From positions 1 through 64,000 of the forward strand of contig JAOBSW010000692.1 of assembly GCA_026214975.1 (NCBI GenBank): a DNA stretch of 64,000 nt. The letters run 5' to 3'. Both the position numbers and the translations under genes were made by a program. This document shows positions 1 to 10,173 of this stretch, piece by piece. The stretch comes from Gentiana macrophylla. Taxonomy: Eukaryota > Streptophyta > Magnoliopsida > Gentianales > Gentianaceae. The notes below the pieces were generated by a model. It was given only the letters and a program-made list of their open reading frames with translations, had not been told where the DNA came from and did no database searches. Positions within the stretch are counted from its first letter, which is position 1. Each line of letters opens with the position of its first letter.

Positions 1-143
1 GTTTGGACCTTACGGATACTTGTCGTGTGCTACCTATTGGTGATTCTCGATCTTGAGTAATGGAGAGTCCTATGGATGTCTATTTTGAATTTTAATGATG
101 TGATGGATCAACATTTGGAGAAAATAGACGACGTTTTGATGAT

Positions 144-770
144 ATGATGGATGAGATGAGGAATATGTTAAAGGGAGTGGCGAGCAATCTTATCATGGTG
201 GTACAGATACCCATTTGTGGTAGAGATAATCGAGGTAGAGGAAACCGGGGTGGTACTGATGTGGTTAAGAACACTTCTACAGAGTTGTTTTCTATTTATT
301 GCGGTCATTGTCACGGGAGTGATCATCGCTATTATGATTGCCCTAATATATGGCAGAAAATAGGTAGTTTACGGGGGACATCACCTAAAGATGACCATGT
401 GAATGTTAATATCCCAGAAAAGATTGAAGAGAACACCGTAGATATTGTTAACACTCCAGAGGAGGAGAAGAATGATGATATCACATTAGTGGAGGGGCAA
501 ATTGAGGCACGTGAGGACGTTTGTCCTACTTCACCGACTACTTGCTCGAGTTTTATTGTGTCTTCTTTTCGTGCACATAATGATCATCCGATTGAAGTCC
601 ACCACGAGTTATTTGATCTACCCACTCAGTGCCCTACATTGCCTATGGATGTTCTTGTTCCAGTAGACATTGGTGGCAAACCGAGCACACTTTCATTGAT
701 ACTTAGCGGTTTATCAAATTCTCATCCCTATGATTATGTTGTTTGCTCCAGAGAACATTATTTGCATTGA
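144..770 (+). pseudogene. gag-like ORF with one CCHC zinc knuckle
   Basis: A 208-residue open frame. Residues 53-66 form a CCHC zinc knuckle (Cys53, Cys56, His61, Cys66; spacing C-x2-C-x4-H-x4-C), the nucleic-acid binding motif of retrotransposon Gag proteins. It follows an Arg/Gly-rich stretch (residues 27-37), which is also usual for Gag C-termini. The downstream half is acidic and not recognisable. The start codon is only the first Met in the frame; the true Gag start probably lies outside the window. Family placement (Ty3/gypsy rather than copia) rests on the neighbouring polypurine tract and LTR, not on this protein. It is likely non-functional because no pol follows. Confidence 0.5.
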
Positions 771-981
771 GCACTCACGACATTACTATGCATTGGTTTC
801 ATTGGTGTTGTATTCATCATCAGCTCGACATTCTAGTGATTTGAAGCTGTATTTACGCATTGTATTTGATCCAAGCATCTCGTTGGTGTTTGTTATTGGT
901 TCGGCCTGCTTTTTGTCCTTGTTCTTTGCTTTCTACGACATCCTTTTGATTCGAGGTCGAATCCTTTCTAACGAGGAGGAA

Positions 982-1435
982 TGATGTGATCAAAGAGGAG
1001 ACGTTTTGGCTTGGAATCCATTTACGTTATCATTTATCCCACATTGTTTCCGTGGAAGATTTTATTAGAATTTTATTAGTATTTATTTCTTTTATTTTTA
1101 TTTTTATTTCTATTAAATAAATTTGTCCCACATCGCTTTGGGAGTAGGTTATGATTTTTATTCTAGCCTATAAAAAGGCTTTAGTTGTAGTATTTGTAAT
1201 TAGACAAATTTTGATATATTATATTTGAAGCTTTTAAGCTTTGGTGAGTTTTTCTCACGTTGGTTTTGAGTGGATTCCAAACGGGACTTATCGAGGTTGT
1301 GAGCGAACCTTGTGGGTGTCCATTATACCAAGGTTTTTGGCTACGGGTTAGTCAAGGGTCGCGGTGCTCATTTTATTGGTGCCTTCAGTCGGTCCTTCGG
1401 CAATTTTGGATCTGATTCGATCACGGATCACACCA
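982..1435 (+). repeat. 3' LTR of the gypsy-like element
   Basis: The repeat begins TGATGTGATC and ends GATCACACCA, an inverted repeat with one mismatch and the expected TG...CA ends. It is preceded by the purine tract ACGAGGAGGA. It contains a TATA box at 1169-1176. The copia frame resumes directly at 1436, so the right boundary is also set by the interrupted sequence. The expected 5-bp target duplication would be CAAAC (1436-1440), but its partner is outside the window. Confidence 0.65.
1169..1176 (+). promoter_or_regulatory. TATA box in LTR
   Basis: TATAAAAA lies 187 bp into the LTR, between AGCC and GGCTTTAG. The position suits the U3/R border of an LTR promoter reading rightward. Confidence 0.5.
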
Positions 1436-1437
1436 CA

Positions 1438-2192
1438 AACCTTTTATACCACTGTCTAGGAGCTTGCTTCAGTCCATACAAGGACTTCTTCAACTTACAC
1501 ACAAGATCTTCCTTACCAGGAACTTGGAAACCCTATGGCTGAGTCATGTATATCTCTTTGTCTACCTCACTATGTAGAAAAGCTGTCTTCACATCTAACT
1601 GCTCAAGTTCAAGATCTTGTTGTGCCACCATTGCTAGTAACACTCTGATTGAAGTATGTCTGACTACTGGTGAGAATATCTCATCACAGTCCACCCCTTC
1701 TTTCTGACTGAACCCTCTTGTAACCAAACGTGCCTTATACTTAACTCTTTCTGCCTCAGTTATCCCTTCCTTCTTCTTGAAAATCTATTTGCAAGTAACA
1801 ACTCTCCTTTCAGATGGATGTTTAACTAGATCCCAAGTCTGATTCTTCAGTAATGACTCCATTTCATCTCCCATGGCAGCAAGCCATTGAGATGCTTCAA
1901 AACATGTCACTGCTTCCCTGTAAGTAGAAGGTTCAAAACCATCCAATTCTTCTGCAACTTGAAGTGCGTATCTAACCATATCATCAAACCCATACCTTCT
2001 AGGAGGTATCCCAATATTGGATCTTCTAGCTCTGTTGCAATTTATACTCTCGACCCACGTTCTCGGTTTGGCGCTCAAGCGACATTTGCTCGGTGACTTG
2101 CTTGGATTCACTGCGGTTCCACGACCGGATCGATGAAAAGCGACTTGGATTAGTTGATTGTTGCATTTCAAGCGACTCCATCCAAGCTCCAC
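1438..2192 (-). pseudogene. copia reverse transcriptase, N-terminal part, broken
   Basis: Frames 1785-2192 and 1533-1727 carry the start of the copia reverse transcriptase: a segment of the type W-L-A-A-M-x-x-E-M-E-S-L with 'TWDLV', then 'FSQKEGVDCDEIFSPVV' and 'LEQLDVKTAFLH', the last holding the first catalytic Asp. A TAG codon replaces a residue just after 'IYMTQP' at about 1533, but the frame continues to 1438 through '[14 protein letters not shown]'. The YVDD active site is missing because the gypsy insertion cuts the gene. Residues 1-50 of the upper frame look unrelated to the domain and probably result from a frameshift. Confidence 0.75.
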
Positions 2193-2325
2193 CTCTTATC
2201 GGGTTTTCGAGTTTCAACACTGGTTTTGATTTGATTATCCTTCCCATTTGATGAACCGAGTATAGAACTTTCATCAAAAGCGTATCTCTCTGTGAGAATG
2301 ACTCTGTTTTCTAGCGATGACCAAA

Positions 2326-2996
2326 TTATGTACCCTTTACTCCATCACCATACCCCACAAACACTCCTTTCTTGACCGCTTTGTTCAGTTTCCCTTCAAC
2401 GACATGATAGTAAAGCTGCGCTGCCCAAAAACCCTTAGAATCGAATAATCTGACCTTTCCTCGACCACATCTCATTTGGTGTTTTGAGGTGATCCTGTGT
2501 GAGGACTCCTGTTGATTAAGTAGCAAGCTGTGGTAACAGCCTCTGCCCAAAATATCCTTGACAAACCAGCATGAGAAAGCATACATCTTGCTCTCTCCAG
2601 AAGAGTTTGATTCATTCTCTTAGCTACACCATTTTGCTTAGGAGTATTCCTGACTGTATGATGTCTGGCAATACCCTTAGTTTTGCACAATGTATCAAAC
2701 TCGGTCCAACAAAATTCTAGACCATTATCTGTATGAAACCTCTTGATCTTCTTCCCTAACTGATTTTCAACTAGAGCCTTCCATTGCATGAAGCTCTTGA
2801 ATGCCTCACTTTTGTGTTTCATCAGCACCACCCAAGTCATCCTTGAATAGTCATCTATGAATGACACAAAGTATCTGTGACCACCCAATGACTCCACCTT
2901 TGATGGCCGCAAACAATCAGAATGAATGTAATCAAGTGATGACTTTGTATTGTGTATCCCTTTTGAGAACTTGCTCCTATGTAGCTTTCCAAACAC
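2326..2996 (-). pseudogene. copia integrase core, catalytic Glu replaced
   Basis: Frame 2472-2996 reads as an integrase core (retroviral rve fold): 'LDYIHSDC' with the first Asp, 'FHTDNGLEF' with the second Asp, then 'TPKQNGVAKRMNQTL', where the family has 'NGVAERMN'. The third catalytic acid, Glu, is Lys here. Downstream, frame 2326-2586 continues with the conserved C-terminal block 'KKGVFVGYGDGVKG' after a frameshift. The DDE triad is therefore incomplete as well as frameshifted, and no active enzyme is expected. Confidence 0.8.
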
Positions 2997-3003
2997 ACAA
3001 TGC

Positions 3004-3505
3004 TCAAAAAAAGTCCAGAGACCTTACATCCCCCAAGAAGATCTTTTGAGAAAGAACCTGCGTCCCCTTTTCACTCATGTGACATGGTCTCATGTGCCAC
3101 CGTTTGTAAGTGTGGTCGATGAATCTCGGTGATGCCACGGCAAATGAGAACCAAAGCAACAAGCGACCACTTGTAATATATCTGAGTCCCTTTCTTGATT
3201 CCTTGAGAACCTCAAGCTGAGTTTTTATAGACACTCAGCACACCACTTTCCCCCTTAAAACTGAATCCCCTGTTGTCCAAAGAACTGAGAGATACCAAGT
3301 TTTTGGTCATTTGTGGAACATGTCTAACTTCACTCAGTTTACAGAATCTTCCATCCTCTGTCCTCAACTGAACTGAGCCAATTCCAACTACCTTGCAGAC
3401 CTTGTTGTTTGCCATAGATATATGACCACCATCTATCTGCTGATAACTTGAGAACCACTCTCTGTGAGGGCAAATATGAAAGGATGCCCAGAGTCCAGAA
3501 TCCAC
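3004..3505 (-). pseudogene. copia protease and GAG-pre-integrase region, broken
   Basis: Frame 3212-3505 starts at an altered protease active-site block ('DSGLWASFHICPHREWF' in place of the usual W-x-x-D-S-G-x-S-x-H-M-x-x-x-x-x-W-F). It continues through the flap-like 'MANNKVCKVVGIGSVQL' and 'VRHVPQMTKNLVSLSSLDNRG', typical of copia protease and the segment before integrase. Frame 3004-3234 carries a decayed GAG-pre-integrase segment. Just upstream, at about 3600-3680 on the minus strand, there is a barely recognisable zinc-knuckle remnant. Confidence 0.65.
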
Positions 3506-4094
3506 ACATCAGTTTGATGTCTTTGACTCACACCGCCACTAGGACCATGTCCTCATCCGAATCATGCTCAGTTCTTCTCTGGCCGTGTGCTCGAACTATT
3601 CTCATCTTTGTTTCTTCATCTTTGGACAATTGGACTTTCAATGTCCCTGTTGCTTTACAATAATTCTGGACATATCCGTGGATTTAGGGCATTTTGACCT
3701 TGTCTTCTTGGAATGTTTCTTCCTAGACTAACCATGCTCTTTTCATTTGCTACAATCGACTATCAGTCCCTGCTGGCTGGCCCATGCTGCTCCATTTGCC
3801 TTATGTCTCAGCTCCCTGGCATGTAAAGTTGACCTTACATCCTCTAAAGCAACTGTATCCTTCCCAACTATGAAAGACTGCACAAAGTTCTCATAGAAAG
3901 CTGGTAACGAAACCAGGCAAAATCAAAGCAAACATCTTCATCCTCAATCTTAACATCAATATTCACGAGATAAAGTAATATTGTGTTCGGTGATCAAGAT
4001 GATCTCTCAAGCGAGCCCCTCATGCATCCTAAATTTGAACGACCTGCGCTTCAACAACAACTTGTTGGTCAATGACTTAGTCATATACAGGCTT

Positions 4095-4334
4095 TCAAGC
4101 TTTAACCATAACTTGAAAGCGGTGTCTTCCTCGAAACTTTCGTGATAACATCATCGAGACATGCACAACATGATGGTTGAATGTGCTTTCTCCTCCGTGA
4201 GGTGGCATAATCTGCAGAACTGGCATCCCCTCTACCTGATAAAGGAGTCCACAATCCTTGTACGTCTTGATTTTCCATAAACTGAAACTGTTCCTCCCTG
4301 TAAATTTATCAATCTTAACGTTCATTGCTGACAT
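4095..4334 (-). pseudogene. copia Gag N-terminus fragment
   Basis: A 79-residue frame opening with 'MSAMNVKIDKFTGRNSFSLWKIK', the usual beginning of Tnt1-type Gag (a conserved W in 'F-x-x-W-K'). It lies about 110 bp inside the primer binding site, as expected for a gag start. The later Gag sequence (about 3600-4090) is decayed and has no long frame. Confidence 0.7.
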
Positions 4335-4442
4335 CCTTCTAATTAAAGAATAAACTTTTGATCACAAAAATCCTAGCACCGGTCACCGGTCTTGGTGAAG
4401 ATCAACTATGTTCACCTGCACCTCCTGAATCTTGAACCTTAC

Positions 4443-4454
4443 TCTCTGATACCA
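4443..4454 (-). other. Primer binding site, initiator tRNA-Met
   Basis: On the minus strand the sequence is TGGTATCAGAGA, complementary to the 3' end of plant initiator tRNA-Met. It sits 3 bp inside the LTR edge at 4458, which fixes the element's orientation. Confidence 0.85.
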
Positions 4455-4457
4455 GTT

Positions 4458-5075
4458 TGTTATAAACACAGATAGGAATATGCAGTTTAAGAAAGAAACA
4501 AATACAGATAGTAATGCAAACGTAAAGAATGGCAGAATTGATAAAACACATAAACAAGAAGAAAACAGTGATTTAACGTGGTTTCCGGCGTTGTGCCGAC
4601 TACTCCACGGACAGAGAAGGAGATATTTTATTATGCACAGAGTTACAAGGTTTTCACAAGTGTGTGAATAACACTTTGAATGACAAACATTGCATTGATT
4701 ACAGCATTGGTATTTATAGACACAAGTCCCAAACCCTAACTGCCATAGATCTTTGTTGAAACTACCATAAATACCCCAAATATGGACCCCAGCTCTAGCT
4801 GTTATCCACCAGACGAACCCCAGTTCAAAACTGACTTCCCAGACTTGTAATCAGTTGCTCAGATGTAGAACTCAACTATACTCAAGAAAACGCGTGGACG
4901 AGATTCGATAGCGACTTGAAGAAACTCAGTTGCACTTCATCAAACTGACTTTCATAGAACTGAATATACTTAACTGAACTGACCATCAAACTCAGTCTCA
5001 GTTTTACCAGATTAGTTCCACCAAATATTTTTCGGTTTAGAGATCAAGTCACCAAAAGCGGCGGTGAGATTAACA
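4458..5075 (-). repeat. 5' LTR of the Tnt1-like copia element
   Basis: On the plus strand it begins TGTTATAAAC beside the primer binding site. I place the outer end at 5075, where TAACA makes a perfect 5-bp inverted repeat with the start. Length would be 618 bp. The inner edge is well supported; the outer edge is inferred from the terminal repeat alone, since no second LTR is in view. Confidence 0.6.
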
Positions 5076-5100
5076 ACTTTTCTCCTTAATAATTTACGTA

Positions 5101-5262
5101 CTAGTGCATGATCTTGAATATCATCTCTTTATCTTTCTCCATGTCCATTGGATGGGTACAACAGGTTGAAGTGAATGGTGAAAATGCAGCTCCTATATAC
5201 AATTTCCTAAATTCGAGCAAGGGTGGGTTGTTTGCGGAAAGCATAAAATGGAACTCCAGACC
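5101..5262 (+). pseudogene. Glutathione peroxidase exon fragment with flanking intron
   Basis: Bases 5165-5252 encode '[23 protein letters not shown]' followed by 'ESIKWN', which I recognise as an internal exon of plant phospholipid-hydroperoxide glutathione peroxidases. Family members have the same block with Lys for one or two of the Asn and with 'GDSIKWNF'. The 60 bases before it end in a pyrimidine-rich tract and ACAG, as an intron acceptor should, exactly at the exon border known for this family. After IKWN the match stops and the frame ends at 5290. The Cys/Sec, Gln and Trp catalytic residues are encoded by other exons that I do not find. The retained intron argues for capture of genomic DNA, not of mRNA. 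Confidence 0.7.
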
Positions 5263-5289
5263 TGCAAATGTTACAACCAGCGAACATTG

Positions 5290-6355
5290 ACTTGAGTGTC
5301 TCAAGCAAGCTGCCAGCGAAAAATTTCAGGTTAACATATTTTTAATTTATCGATGTACTTATAATTGTTCATTCGACATGTTGCAGACAACTAGGGAAGC
5401 ACTCTTCACTTGTGAAAGAGGGGAGACGACTTTTCCACATCGACGTTGTCATATTTGGATGCGAATGTCTCCTTCAACCTGGAAGCACCCCTCCTATTCT
5501 AGTTGGGGTGCAAATCAGGTGTTTTCTATCCATCGTTTATTCATTACTTGGCACATAGTACACTTTTTCACCGATTTTTATGCTTTTATCTTTGGGCGAT
5601 TCAGGTACCTCTTCCAGGGGACATGGATGGCGTCGATTTCTGGAAGCATCCTATCATGATGTTAGGGGTGCAATTAGGTGTACATGTTCCTCTATGGGAT
5701 CCTTGCTTGGACCGGGCATTTTTATTTGAAGGGGACACATATAAGCAGATGGCTGGCGGTCGACGGAAAGGGTTCAATGCATAGGACCGAGATTGGCATT
5801 CAACTTTGGAGGCACCCTATCATCCTGTTGGGAGGTGCAATCCAGTGTCCTTGTTCCTTTCTTGGGTTATTATCTTCTTTGGTTATTTTTGGGGTTATCA
5901 TCTTTCTCTATGCAGGTGTAACCATCCGGGTTGTAACAGCAAGGACAAGGTGGAGAAGGAGTATTCTTGTTTTAAGTGCTTCAGCGCTTGTTCGGAGGCT
6001 TTGCCTCATACATTGGTCGGAGACACGGGCTATTTTTTCCCCTTGGAATTGCTATGCGGATTCAACCGTGCAATCTTTTGTGCTTAAGCAATGACAAGTC
6101 TCGAGTGGAGGATAATTATGATGTGTTTATTTGTAAAATTTATGGTGTCGGGATTTTGGGGGTGCATAGATGAGTACTCTTCCCTATGTCTTTGGATTTT
6201 CCTACTTTGGGTTTGCCACGTATAGGGTTTAAGGAGGCCATGCTATGCACTCTATCACGTACTTGGGGCGGGCCGGGATGTGGCATTGACTTTGTAGCAC
6301 TTTATTAATTTCCATTTTAATAAAAAAAAAAAATATTTCAATAAAAAAAAAAAAA
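5290..6355 (+). mobile_element. 3' tail of a LINE-like element, ending in A-runs
   Basis: The last 170 bases (about 6160-6320) resemble the 3' tail of the LINE at 39,258-40,678 read on its own strand. Shared pieces are a 'GTACTCTTTCCTATG' type block, 'GGGTTTGCCACG' plus 'TATAGG', and an 'AAGGAGGC' block before the end. Two A-rich runs follow (6321-6355), as expected for a target-primed insertion. Upstream are three stem-loop repeats (separate entry). I see no reverse transcriptase in this copy, so it would be strongly 5'-truncated. The left boundary is uncertain. Confidence 0.5.
5485..5838 (+). repeat. Three ~163-bp degenerate tandem units, each starting with a stem-loop
   Basis: The motif G-G-A-A/G-GCAYCC ... 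GGGTGCAA occurs at 5485-5511, 5646-5671 and 5812-5838, spaced 161 and 166 bp. In each, the two halves pair: GCACCCC/GGGGTGC, GCATCC/GGGGTGC with one G-U, and GCACC/GGTGC. A related hairpin stands in the LINE tail at 39,609-39,634. The stems differ in sequence but still pair, which suggests a retained RNA structure. Confidence 0.55.
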
Positions 6356-7252
6356 GTTAATTAATCGTAAACAAACCTATTTGCAGAAATCTCTAAAATA
6401 AACACGGATAAGCTGGAAAAACCTCAAGTATCCGAGCTTGCATTGCCGGACCCTTATATACTCACGCCTTGATACGAAGATGTAAGTATAACATTTGATT
6501 TGATTATCGCCTACTTTCATCTTGCCTTGTTTTTGTTAAGTTTGCTTTGTTTTTGTGTTTTACTTTCCAAATCACCTTATTTATCTGTCTTCTTAAGACC
6601 CATCTACGCTTTATGGGTCGATTATGCTAGTTACTGCTACAAAAGTCATTTTGCATCAGATCACTAATCTCTATTGTGCTTATTTTTATATCAAACTGTA
6701 CTTGCCTTGCTTAATATGGCTCCTTTTCTCAAGCTAAGAACTTGTGCATTTATTTTAGTCATGGGCTGCAATCTAGCTTGAGTTTAACAATAATAACAAT
6801 AACATTGAAACTCGGAAAAAGAATCTCCTTTTCAGTATATACTTCAACTAGAATGTGTAATTCTTGCACGTAAAATCACTTTGTGCTTCAAACTTTCTCT
6901 GACAAGAAAAGCCGTCTTTTCAGGAGTTTCGTGTGGCGCCTTGGCGGGTCATCGACCAAACATTCTTGCTAGCCCAAGTGTTGTGATGTAAAACAACATC
7001 TTCATTTGCCAACGTTTAAAGTTGGAACCGTTGAACTTCTCTCGGTCTCTCATGGTTTGCACCAAATAACCGTGGTCGTCGTGTTACAATTCCCGTAGTA
7101 TGGAAGTCTGTCCCCGTTTGGCGCACCATCCGGAGTAGGAGTCACTTGACCATCGGATGCCATTTACATTCGAGACGGAAGATAAACTTTAATCGGAAGA
7201 GAAAATGAGTTTGAAATCGAACAATATTAGTGATGATAGCGGTTGAGCAGGT
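6356..7252. other. No gene recognised
   Basis: About 900 bases without a long open frame. A short segment at 6386-6482 follows TTTGCAG and precedes GTAAG, so it could be a single captured exon, but its translation is not recognisable. The rest looks like decayed repeat DNA. Confidence 0.4.
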
Positions 7253-7284
7253 TTGACAATTATTGCTTCACTCTCTCTGCGGCA

Positions 7285-7545
7285 CTTATTGAATTTTGAC
7301 TTTACTCACCGCCATGACTTAGCGAATTTATGCTTCACTCACCATTTGGCTTGGCGAATTTTATCTTTACTCGGCCGCTTGAGACTTAGCCGAATTTATG
7401 CTTCACTCGGCCTACCGGCACTTGGCGAATTTTATCTTTACTCACAATTGGCACTTGGCGAATTTTATCTTTACTCACCGCCAAAGACTTAGCGAATTTA
7501 TGCTTCACTCACCCGGCACTTGGCCAGCGAATTTGACTTCACTCG
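7285..7545 (+). repeat. Degenerate tandem repeat of a ~28-bp unit
   Basis: The phrase CTTAGCGAATTT...CTTCACTC alternates with CTTGGCGAATTTTATCTTTACTC; about eight units run head to tail between 7285 and 7545. Units differ by substitutions and small indels. It lies in no recognised gene. Confidence 0.7.
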
Positions 7546-7784
7546 GCCCGAAATTTGGAGGCGCCTATAGCGAACCGACTTTAGTCACCGAAATTTCGGA
7601 GTGGCCCTTAGGCAATTTCATTTTTTTTTCCTTTTTTTTAATTTATAAATTTTATTATGAACAGGTTGTACACAGACTGTAACAGACTAGACAACCAATA
7701 AAAAAGATGAAAAATTAGTCAGGATATTTCGATTACACACAGGTTTGATTTAGAACTATGGTTCTAAATTTTTTTGTCTTAAGC

Positions 7785-8651
7785 TGTTAACCCCCGTGTA
7801 TAATTAAAATAATCAAACCGAATTAAACAACAATTTTATTAATTTTGATGACGAAACAGATACAACAAAATATAGAAAGAAAATACAATAGCAATGATAA
7901 AAGGATATGCTACGATCTGAGCCGAGGCGAACTCTTTCCTTAAGACAAATTTGCTCCGGTATGTACCCGTTTTATAAACAATTGTCTCCCAGGAATTCTC
8001 AGTTACCTTTCGAATAAGCGAGCATGCGCAAACTCGAACAACGGCGAACTCTACGATTGCTTCCGAAACTCTTCACTTGATGCAAGAAACAGTATGCGAA
8101 GAATGTATGTATGTATGCAATTCGATGTTGTATTTCTGTCTGTGTATTTTTCTTCCCATTCATGTAGCTCGTTTATATAGCAGAGGACATGGAAAAACTG
8201 ATGGAAATGAACAGCCTCAGCTCGAATTGAATGTCATAAATATAAACTTGACATTATGTTGGAACTTGGAAAGCTAAAAATCATGACTTAAAGTTGGATA
8301 GGAACATGAGCAGTCTCACTCTCGTGAGCAATTGAAAAATAAATTAACGATTGCAATGCAAAACCAAACTCATTGTGAACCTTCAAATCGAAATTTGCAT
8401 TAGGTATACGCGAGGACACGCACAAGCCCAAGGTAAATCCGGTTGGATTTGCACCCACCCTGCGCCAGCGCAGAGAACGGCGTATAATGTTGGTTTCTTA
8501 TTCCAACTACACTAAAAAAATATCATATAAATATTGCTTCATTTTCCTTCTTCCAACCAATGTGGGAGAAAAGTTTCTTCCCATTTTTCCTTTTCATAAC
8601 ACACACTTAAGCCCAATAGGCCCAATGTGACATATCATCAATTTTCCAACA
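7785..8651 (-). repeat. Probable solo LTR of a copia element
   Basis: On the minus strand the segment starts TGTTGGAAAATTGATG, a common copia LTR beginning, and can end TTAACA at 7785, giving TGTT/AACA terminal repeats. It contains a TATA box at 8171-8180, and the region downstream of it resembles an R-U5 segment. Neither a primer binding site below 7785 nor a polypurine tract above 8651 is visible, so it is either solo or a remnant. The flanking five bases do not match (TAAGC and AACCG), so the left boundary is uncertain. Confidence 0.5.
8171..8180 (-). promoter_or_regulatory. TATA box in the probable LTR
   Basis: CTATATAAAC on the minus strand, about 470 bp from the proposed LTR start; it would drive leftward transcription. 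Confidence 0.45.
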
Positions 8652-9309
8652 AACCGACTTTAGCGTTAATTTCTCATTCACTCGTTATCCGAATTGAATG
8701 ATTCCAAATCTGAAATCATCTACGCCTCACGTAGTTTTCAGAATTAATAAAACATTACATATATTCTATACAAGAATATATCGAAATACGCTTACAAAGT
8801 CTTTGAATAAAATGATTATAAAATCATTTTTAATTCACATTTTAATTCAATTCCTCATTTTCTCCAACAATAATGTTGGAGATGATACATGACATCGCCC
8901 TGAGATGGACATACAACGCTGAAAGCAGGAGCAAGATATCATGGAGACTGTTTTGAGGCGCGGCGATCCCATATTTCGGGATAGGACCAGCTCCACCTAC
9001 CGGCGGATTACCCAGGTTTTGAAATTTAGCAATACTGCATTTGTACCCATGTTTTAAAATTTTAGCATTTCCTTGCAATCAATTTGCTTGACAAGAACCT
9101 GGAACCAATGAGGAAGTCCAAGAAACAGTATGCACTAGGTTCAAGGCTTCATTCATAATTTTGATAAGGTAAAATTAGTGACAGTTTAATAGAATGTTCA
9201 CTTCAATATCTTGCAGTTTTAGAAGAAGAAATATGCATCTAAGAATAGTTGGCGGCAAAGCTAGAAATTTTCGGTGTATCCAGTTAAAGAATTAAAGCCT
9301 AAAGGTACA
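8652..9309. other. No gene recognised
   Basis: Short frames only. A piece at 8900-9070 (minus) has the look of decayed repeat sequence. A GTAAAATTAG/TTGCAG pair at about 9168 and 9218 could be an intron, but the adjoining translations are not recognisable. Confidence 0.35.
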
Positions 9310-9319
9310 TTCATGTTAG

Positions 9320-9598
9320 ATGTGGTCGGGGCCACGTGGACATTATTTGCATCGACATGTCGTTGCAAATACTTTGCCTAGTCCGCTGTGGCAGGGAACT
9401 AGTATTTGCATTGACTTGGTTTCGCAACTGTATTTATTTAAAGCGCTGTCGACGCTTTTGGATTATTTGGCATGAAATATTTGCGACGACATATATAGTT
9501 GCGACAACTTGTCGACGCAAATATAGCAATTGCGACGACGTTTGACTTTTTACGACCACAAAATGTCCATGCAAATACTACTTTTTCTAGTAGGACAT
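9320..9598 (-). mobile_element. Possible terminal region of a CACTA-type element
   Basis: Read on the minus strand from 9598, the segment starts with ACTAGAAAAAGTAG and continues with repeated TTGCGACGAC/GTCGTCGCAA motifs. This resembles the subterminal repeats of plant CACTA elements, whose ends read CACTACTAGAAAA. The very end is altered (CCTACTAG), and no matching opposite end is obvious. Low confidence. Confidence 0.35.
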
Positions 9599-10170
9599 TC
9601 TAGTAGCCTCTCAACTTTATTCATAAAACAAATGCCAAATGGGACTTCGATCAACAAGATTATTCAACATTGAAAAGAAATAAATTCTTGTATGCAAAAT
9701 TTACATAATACGATATAAAGTTCGAAGCATGAAAAATTATTATTAAAAGAAGAAATTATCACAAAGTTTCATAGAATAAAATTAAAATTCAATCAAATGA
9801 GGACATGTTGTTTGGGGAAATTCAAAGTAGAAGCTTCGTTTGGATTACCGTTAGAAAAGTAATATTAGTATCGATTGGACAACTTGGAAGACTAGTCCAT
9901 TCTATTTTAGCATAGTTTAGTCCTTGCAGAATTGATTCGGCGTTATTTTTTTCATTTTGTTTCACGCCGGTTACGGCTTGTTCGGCTTGTTTCTTAAGAT
10001 CAAGTGAACGTTTGTAATTGGGCAATCTTGGACTTCTAGCGTCTTGCTAGACCCCTTAATAATAATATCAATTGCTGTTAAAAAAAAAAAAAAAAACAGA
10101 ACTGAAAAGGTGTTTTGGATAGAGCACAATTGCTCTGGCAATAGTATCAGACATAATGATTGGGTCTCCA
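9599..10170. other. No gene recognised
   Basis: AT-rich DNA with a T/A homopolymer at 10,080-10,096. About 40 bases at 9606-9645 recur almost unchanged at 18,571-18,610. Confidence 0.4.
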
Positions 10171-10173
10171 TCC

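Larger units (their letters stand above)
1..1435 (+). mobile_element. 3' part of an internally deleted Ty3/gypsy-like retrotransposon
   Basis: This is the right-hand end of an LTR retrotransposon whose left part lies outside the window. It holds a gag-type zinc-knuckle frame (144-770), a short decayed stretch, a purine-rich tract at 971-981 and an LTR at 982-1435. Just before the purine tract the third frame reads like the usual C-terminus of gypsy polyproteins (Asp-Ser-Arg-Ser-Asn-Pro-Phe, then Arg-Gly-Gly). A gag-type knuckle only about 650 bp from the 3' LTR leaves no room for protease, reverse transcriptase or integrase, so I infer a large internal deletion or a non-autonomous derivative. 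It interrupts the copia element that starts at 1436, so it is the younger of the two. Confidence 0.6.
1436..5075 (-). mobile_element. Ty1/copia retrotransposon, Tnt1/Tork type, 3'-truncated and decayed
   Basis: Minus-strand order from high to low coordinates: 5' LTR (4458-5075), tRNA-Met primer binding site (4443-4454), gag (from 4334), protease (about 3500), integrase (2472-2996) and reverse transcriptase (from 2192 down to 1438). The protein wording is close to the tobacco Tnt1 polyprotein family. The element stops inside reverse transcriptase at the gypsy LTR (1435), so the remaining 3' half should lie left of that gypsy element, outside the window. Frameshifts and stops occur throughout. 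Confidence 0.8.

Noticed and set aside
7568..8663. Repeat AACCGACTTTAG on both sides of the probable solo LTR as a long target duplication
   Set aside because: The left copy is about 200 bp away from the LTR edge and the length does not suit a copia insertion.
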